Of a stretch of DNA of 37,416 nt, positions 33,043 through 37,416 are shown piece after piece. The notes under the pieces were generated by a model, which saw only the letters and a list, made by a program, of their open reading frames with translations, did no database searches and had not been told where the DNA came from. The stretch covers positions 5,048 to 42,463 of the forward strand of contig PBMF01000002.1 in the NCBI GenBank assembly GCA_002721995.1, written 5' to 3'. The stretch comes from Chloroflexota bacterium. Lineage in GTDB: Bacteria > Chloroflexota > Dehalococcoidia > Lucifugimonadales > UBA3495. A program made the translations under genes and the position numbers. How positions within the stretch are numbered: position 1 is the stretch's first letter; each line of letters begins with the position of its first letter.

Positions 33043-34422
33043 TCACACCACCGGCCAGCGGGGCGGGAATGACAGGCCGGTCCGGGCCAACATGTCCTCT
33101 CCGATGCCCTGTACCTTCTGAATCAGTCCCCATTCATCAACGAACAGGGGAACGTGGTCCTCCACCAATATCTTGCCGTCCACCATCACAGTGTGGACGC
33201 TGCGTCCGTCAGCATTGTAGACCAGATTGTTCACCGGGTTGAAAAGTGTCCGCCACTCAACCCCTCGCGTATCGAACATCACCAGGTCGGCCTTCTTGCC
33301 CGGTTCCAGCGAACCGATTTCCGTTTCCAGCCCCAGGGCCTCGGCCCCCTTGATGGTCGCCATCTCCAATGCGGTCTCGGCGGGAATGGCCCGCGAGTCC
33401 TGCCGGGCGTCTTTGAATAGCACCGCGATCAGATACATGGCCCGGTTGGTCTCCAACAGGTTGGAATTGTTGCCGGCGTCGGTGCCAATGCCCGTCACCA
33501 CCCCCGCTTCCAACATCTCGGGCAGAAGCCCGGACTGGGTTATCCCCGAGCCGCCCTTCACCGCCGCCGTCGGCACGAACACAGCCTTGGCGCCGGTACG
33601 GGCCAGCGCTTCCACTTCACTCTCATCCAGGCCCAACATGTGGGACAGAGTGACGTTCTCTCCCAGCACCCCCAGTTTCTCCAGATACTGGGTCGGACGC
33701 AGGCCGGTCTCTCTGAGGGTGCTTTCAACATACTGTTGGCCGTTGTTGTAGTGGAGTGTCAGCCCCGTCCCGTAGTCATCCGCCAGCCGCTTGCACTGAG
33801 TCAGCAGTTCCTCGGTGCAGAATCCCGGGGCAAAGGGCATGGCCCAGGCCCGCACCCGGCCGTCCAACTTTCCGTCGAATTCCTTGATGGTGGCTGCCAC
33901 GGAATCGATGGCGTCCGCGGTCGCAGATACCGGCAGGTTCAAGGGGTTGGGCTTATCGGTGACGTGGGTCCCGGTGATGATGCGGCAGCCGGACTGTTCG
34001 TAGGCATCCATACAGCGGCCGATGTGCTTGGTGCTGCCGGGGTCCAGAAACGTGGTGGTGCCATTCTTCAGCAGCTCGGTGATGGCCAGGAGACTGGTGT
34101 GGTATTCCTCTTCGGCGGTCATGACCGATTGGAGTTTGAAGACGTTGGGCAGGTAGGCCGAACCCAAGTCGTCGGGGAAGATACCCCTGGTGGCATGGGC
34201 ATAGCTGATGTGCATGTGTCCGTTGCAGAACCCCGGCGTTATCAGCATGTCCGTGGCGTCAATGATGCGGTCCGCCGGTACCGCCGACAGCTCCGCCGTC
34301 TTGCCGACGTGCGTTATCTTTTGGCCCTGGACAACCACCGTCCCATCGCCGACTATCCGGCGGGAGGGATCCATGGTGATGATGAACCGGGCCCCTTGGA
34401 TTTTGATTGTCTCGTCTGGCAT
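33043..34422 (-). CDS. amidohydrolase family protein (MTA/SAH deaminase or chlorohydrolase-like)
   Basis: A metal-dependent hydrolase of about 459 residues in the AtzA/TrzN/SAH-deaminase branch. The metal-binding HxH is in FCNGHMHISY; a central histidine is in LTLHYNN, VTLSHMLGLDESEVE gives the next one, and GTDAGNNSN holds the metal-binding aspartate. The usual HxxE after the central His appears as HYNN, so the catalytic Glu may be displaced. An imidazolone-like end SLEPGKKADLVMFDTRG and VHTVMVDGKILVED close it. I used the ATG at 34422; a GTG three codons earlier is possible. Substrate unknown. Confidence 0.88.
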   Translation of the reverse strand: MPDETIKIQGARFIITMDPSRRIVGDGTVVVQGQKITHVGKTAELSAVPADRIIDATDMLITPGFCNGHMHISYAHATRGIFPDDLGSAYLPNVFKLQSVMTAEEEYHTSLLAITELLKNGTTTFLDPGSTKHIGRCMDAYEQSGCRIITGTHVTDKPNPLNLPVSATADAIDSVAATIKEFDGKLDGRVRAWAMPFAPGFCTEELLTQCKRLADDYGTGLTLHYNNGQQYVESTLRETGLRPTQYLEKLGVLGENVTLSHMLGLDESEVEALARTGAKAVFVPTAAVKGGSGITQSGLLPEMLEAGVVTGIGTDAGNNSNLLETNRAMYLIAVLFKDARQDSRAIPAETALEMATIKGAEALGLETEIGSLEPGKKADLVMFDTRGVEWRTLFNPVNNLVYNADGRSVHTVMVDGKILVEDHVPLFVDEWGLIQKVQGIGEDMLARTGLSFPPRWPVV

Positions 34423-34475
34423 GTTGGGCACGTTGAAACGGCTGGTCTGGTGGGCGGAGCACTTGAGGAAACCCC

Positions 34476-34481
34476 ATTATA
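34476..34481 (-). promoter_or_regulatory. possible -10 of the amidohydrolase operon
   Basis: A perfect TATAAT on the minus strand about 55 bases before the ATG at 34422; no good -35 is visible at the normal distance. Confidence 0.3.
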
Positions 34482-34483
34482 CC

Positions 34484-34533
34484 CCGGCTATTCCCGGCCC
34501 CTTATTGACCGGCTTCCCCGGCCCACTTATTAT
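34484..34533. repeat. imperfect tandem 25-base duplication
   Basis: Two adjacent copies, 34484-34508 and 34509-34533, share CCGGCT, CCCGGCCC and CTTATT with small indels. They lie right upstream of the possible -10 for the amidohydrolase. Confidence 0.45.
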
Positions 34534-34550
34534 TCCTAAATCCAATGACC

Positions 34551-34609
34551 GGACAGCCCTGATACGTCGGACTGCGGCGCATCCCTTGGCTGATCAGGGT
34601 GGCCTGTCC
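34551..34609. repeat. long interrupted inverted repeat
   Basis: GGACAG-CCCTGAT (34551-34563) pairs with ATCAGGG (34593-34599) and, after a 4-base bulge, CTGTCC (34604-34609), with a 29-base loop. It sits in the divergent gap between the amidohydrolase and the membrane protein gene. Role unknown. No gene is seen in 34423-34731. Confidence 0.5.
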
Positions 34610-34731
34610 TGCCCGGGACCCGCCGACGCAGAGGCAGTGGAGCAAGTCCAAATTCCAACGACACGGAATTGAGGGCAAATCTTCCCGCCCGGCGGATTGC
34701 CCTTTCCCGGCTCTTGTGAGAAATTTGACAG

Positions 34732-35694
34732 GTGTTAAGTAGGCTCGATCTAAAGGCGTCGCTGGAAGGCCTGGTGGTCATCAGCGACGAACGGCTGCCG
34801 GTTCGCCGGATTCCCCTGCGGGAGAAACCGATAAACCGCTACTTCCTCCCCTACCGGGGTCTCCTGGGCCTGCTGCTCATCGCCATCGCCTGGCCCCTGT
34901 CCTGGGCCCAGAGCGGGACCGCCCTCCAGTACACCTTCTTTCCCCTGTGGCTGGGCTTTATCCTCAGCGTGGACGGCCTGGTGCTGCGGCGGACCGGGAC
35001 TTCGTTGATCGTCCGCAGCCCCAAGATCGTGGCAGCCATGTTCGTCGTTGCCATGCCCTATTGGTGGATGTTTGAGGGCATCAACCTGGTCACCGAGAAC
35101 TGGGTCTATATCGGGTCGGAAGAGAACACGGACCTCCTGGACTACCTGGAGTCCTCCCTGGCCTTCTCCGTCGTGATACCGGCGGTCTTTGAGGTCTCGG
35201 AGCTCATCGGTTCCTTCGGGTTCATGAAACGGTTCTCCCGTTTGCCGGCCCTGGTATTCAGCCGGGGGCAACTGGTCCTGATCGCATCATTGGGCGCGTT
35301 GTCCTTGATAGCGCTCCTCATTTGGCCCGACGCCCTGTTTCCTGTGACCTGGCTGTTCTTGTTCTTCATCTTCGACCCCATAAACCGCCTGACGGGCCGG
35401 CCCAGCATAGCCGCCCAGGTGGAACGGGGCGACTGGCGATTGGCCGTGGCATTCGGCCTGGGCGCCCTGGTCTGCGGGTTCTTTTGGGAGATGTGGAACA
35501 ACGAAGCTACCGTGAGTTGGGAATACAACATTGGGTACTTCGATTTCGCCCGCATCTTTGAGATGCCCCTCATGGGGTACGGCGGATATCTGCCCTTCGG
35601 TCTGGAGACCTACGCAGTCTTCCATTTCGTGGTGGGGCTGTTGGGTTGGTCCTCAGACAGCCATGTTCCGATGAAAGGCGACGAACCAAGCTAG
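34732..35694 (+). CDS. conserved integral membrane protein
   Basis: Up to 320 residues with about eight hydrophobic helices (near residues 42-58, 68-88, 100-115, 140-160, 180-200, 205-225, 240-258 and 297-312). A conserved-looking block FFWEMWNNEATVSWEYNIGYFDF followed by IFEMPLMGYGGYLPFGLETYA lies before the last helix. From memory this motif recurs in uncharacterised bacterial membrane proteins; function unknown. Start choice is open: GTG at 34732 has no binding site, while GTG at 34774 has GGAAGG 4 bases upstream and a TTGACA (34725-34730) at promoter distance. Confidence 0.78.
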   Translation: MLSRLDLKASLEGLVVISDERLPVRRIPLREKPINRYFLPYRGLLGLLLIAIAWPLSWAQSGTALQYTFFPLWLGFILSVDGLVLRRTGTSLIVRSPKIVAAMFVVAMPYWWMFEGINLVTENWVYIGSEENTDLLDYLESSLAFSVVIPAVFEVSELIGSFGFMKRFSRLPALVFSRGQLVLIASLGALSLIALLIWPDALFPVTWLFLFFIFDPINRLTGRPSIAAQVERGDWRLAVAFGLGALVCGFFWEMWNNEATVSWEYNIGYFDFARIFEMPLMGYGGYLPFGLETYAVFHFVVGLLGWSSDSHVPMKGDEPS

Positions 35695-35825
35695 CAGCCC
35701 ACGGTAATGCCAGTCCTGCGCTCCCCTTTTCTTGTCCCCACCAGCGGGCCGGTGTATGTTTGGCCCAATGATTTGAGTCCCTGCCGCTCAGTCTGACCCT
35801 TTGGCGTATATCCGCTACCAAAAGG

Positions 35826-36908
35826 ATGAAGTTTGGAATCTTCACCATCGTTCCCTGACACGAGAGTAAAGGACAACAGCAGTCCCTTGATGAGGCTCTG
35901 GAACAGATCGCATTGGCCGACCAGTTGGGCATTGACGAGTGCTGGCTCGGCGAACACCGATTTTCACGCCACGGCCTGCTCTCGGGTATCTGGTCCTTCG
36001 CCGGCATGGTTGCCGGCCGCACCAAGAACATCCGCATCGGCACCGCCGTGGTGGTGCTGCCGCTGCACAACCCGGTCCTGGTCGCCGAAGAGGCTGCCAT
36101 GATCGATGTGATCAGCGGCGGCCGGTTGGACCTGGGCATCGGCTCCGGCTACCAACGCCAGGAGTTCGACGGTCTGGGCGTGGACATCAACACCAGCCGC
36201 GAGCGGTTCTTCGAGGCCGTCGAAGTAATCAAAAAGGCCTGGACTGAAGAAACACTGACCTACCACGGCAAGTTCACCAACGTGGACGACCTGTGGGTCC
36301 TGCCCAAGCCCCTGCAAAAGCCCCATCCGCCGCTGTACCAGGCGGTGAGCACCTCTCCAGCAAGTATCGACTTCGCCGCCAAGAACGACATCCAGGTGAT
36401 TGCCGGCGGGCCCACCGACATCCTGGGCCAGGCTCCCCAGGTTATCGCCGCCTGGCGCGCCAAGATGGAGGAGTACGGGCATCCCCACGAGCACCTGGAC
36501 CCTCCCATGTCCAAGGGCATCTACGTAGCGCCCTCCCAGGAAGAGGCCGAAAGGGACGCCGCTGAACTGCAGAACTTCTCCTCGCGCATCCTACGGTCCG
36601 AGGGGAACAACGGGGCCATCGGCATGCCCACCGACAAGGACGGCAACGTGCCTCCTGGTTATGAGCACTGGGCCAACCGCCAGAACGACCGTGAACGCCG
36701 GGACGACCCTGGTCACGCCGGTCTACCGCCGCTGGTTGGGACCCCGGAGGTCGTGGCCGAGCGGCTGAAGGCAACCCAGGCCGCCGGCATCAACCACGTC
36801 TTCGGAAACTTCGGTTTCCCCGGACTGCCCCACGAGAAGGTGATCCGCTCGATCGAGCTCTTCGCCAAAGAGGTGATGCCCAATTTCCAGGAAGCGGGAG
36901 TCGCCTAA
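35826..36908 (+). CDS. LLM class flavin-dependent oxidoreductase interrupted by an in-frame UGA
   Basis: From the ATG at 35826 the frame reads MKFGIFTIVP, then UGA (35856-35858), then HESKGQQQSLDEALEQIALA and on through a complete LLM protein: GIDECWLGEHRFSRHGLLSG, NIRIGTAVVVLPLHNPVLVAEE, VISGGRLDLGIGSGYQRQEFDG, LGVDINTSRERFFEAVEVIKKAW and a normal end at 36908. MKFGIF is the first barrel strand, so translation should begin there; the codon is probably a mutated TGG (Trp). The longest uninterrupted frame starts at a TTG at 35913 and would lack that strand. Pseudogene, assembly error or, less likely, recoding. Confidence 0.75.
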
Positions 36909-36929
36909 CCCACTCCCAACCGGGACCAC

Positions 36930-36966
36930 AAAAAGGGGCGCGGCTGTTTCAGTCGCGCCCCTTTTT
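36930..36966 (+). terminator. terminator after the third LLM gene
   Basis: A stem of 13 perfect pairs, AAAAAGGGGCGCG / CGCGCCCCTTTTT, continued by CTG-TTT-CAG in the loop, with a T run. Confidence 0.9.
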
Positions 36967-37012
36967 CTTTACCCTGCACAAACCGCTGCACCCCCGACAG
37001 CCAACCCCCATC

Positions 37013-37106
37013 GTCATTCCGGCGCAGGCCGGAATCCAGGAAATACCTCGGCTCAGGGGCTTGGCGATAGAGAAGCCTACTGGATTCCAGCTTTCGCTGG
37101 GATGAC
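37013..37106. repeat. 94-bp inverted-repeat element (MITE/REP-like)
   Basis: The ends 37013-37039 and 37080-37106 are inverted copies, 22 of 27 bases the same; each end can also form its own hairpin (ATTCCGGC-gcag-GCCGGAAT on the left). The core shows the GGAATCCAG ... CTGGATTCC pattern seen in many dispersed bacterial repeats. No coding frame inside. Confidence 0.7.
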
Positions 37107-37133
37107 AGAGGAGTAAGCAACCGTTACCCAAGC

Positions 37134-37416
37134 CCGCTCATCCTGAGCTTGTCGAAGGAGGCGCATCAGTCGAGGCCCAAGGAAGAGTGTTTATGGGAGG
37201 AACCGGTGGTTCGACAGGCTCACCATGAGCGGAGCGGAGGATGAATTCCCTTAGGGCGCCGTTATTAGAACCGAAATGACGGCGAAGTGCGGTGGCCAAT
37301 TCGGAACATGAATCCAATGACGTAGGGGCGGGGTTTAAACCCGCCCCTACAACTATCAGGTCAAATCACCTAGAACCGCCTACCCGACACTCCGCTCATG
37401 GTGAGCCTGTCGAACC
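37134..37416. repeat. three copies of a 26-bp repeat around the window end
   Basis: The unit CCGCTCAT..TGAGC.TGTCGAA occurs at 37134-37159 (plus), 37208-37233 (inverted) and 37391-37416 (plus, cut by the window end). The last two are exact inverted copies over 26 bases; the first differs at the paired positions by CC/GG swaps that keep hairpin pairing. The cluster probably continues beyond the window. The 36967-37416 stretch holds no gene. Confidence 0.75.
37322..37350. repeat. near-perfect palindrome
   Basis: GTAGGGGCGGGG-TTT then AAA-CCCGCCCCTAC, perfect but for one extra G, inside the repeat cluster. Similar palindromes are common between genes in GC-rich bacteria. Confidence 0.7.

Noticed and set aside
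35859-35890. SECIS element for the UGA in the third LLM gene
   Set aside because: The hairpin has a bulge and its loop starts AA, without the G expected in the first two loop bases; LLM proteins have no known Sec or Cys at this place.
37134-37416. CRISPR array
   Set aside because: The repeats are inverted and unevenly spaced, with no regular spacers or cas genes nearby.

Overview
The window looks like a chromosomal piece of a GC-rich bacterium, most likely a Chloroflexota member of the Dehalococcoidia / SAR202 type. This rests on the mix of genes: an R3H-AAA ATPase next to PdxS/PdxT, several luciferase-like (LLM) flavin monooxygenases, DUF2277 and DUF2203 proteins, and many CocE, amidohydrolase and alpha/beta-hydrolase genes. 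The taxonomic call is inference; there is no rRNA here. UGA is an ordinary stop for several genes (tmk, the SDR, the GNAT-like gene).

Left part (1-21.3 kb) is mostly housekeeping. A cut hypothetical gene is followed by a plus-strand run valS-aroE-aroC-membrane protein-LLM oxidoreductase (881-7787). Next, 7916-8200 is a short gene that reads well only if an in-frame UGA is read as selenocysteine: a SelW/Rdx-type CxxU selenoprotein with its own promoter and ribosome binding site. It shares a bidirectional terminator with a minus-strand operon pdxS-pdxT-GNAT-like-R3H/AAA ATPase-tmk (13138 down to 8276), which has a strong sigma70-like promoter. tRNA-Phe and tRNA-Gly follow, then a DMT transporter, a small hypothetical plus aldehyde dehydrogenase pair, a DUF2203 gene, trmI, a MidA/NDUFAF7-type methyltransferase, citrate synthase, and tRNA-Ser(UGA).

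21.3-24.1 kb is an accessory, AT-richer scar: a tyrosine-recombinase C-terminal fragment lies directly beside tRNA-Ser, then a small lipoprotein, a frameshifted gene, intact msrB and DUF2277 genes, and a stretch of decayed sequence.

The right part (24.1-37.4 kb) is catabolic. A minus-strand operon encodes an acyl-CoA-dehydrogenase-like flavoprotein, an LLM oxidoreductase, a CocE hydrolase and a divergent Tag-like glycosylase. Then come a frameshifted SDR, an FAD oxidoreductase with a hydrolase, a second minus-strand pair (amidohydrolase and hydrolase), a membrane protein, and a third LLM gene with an in-frame UGA near its start. The last 500 bases hold a terminator and a cluster of inverted repeats. 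Several right-hand genes have damaged frames or altered catalytic residues, so this side may be degrading or may carry assembly errors.
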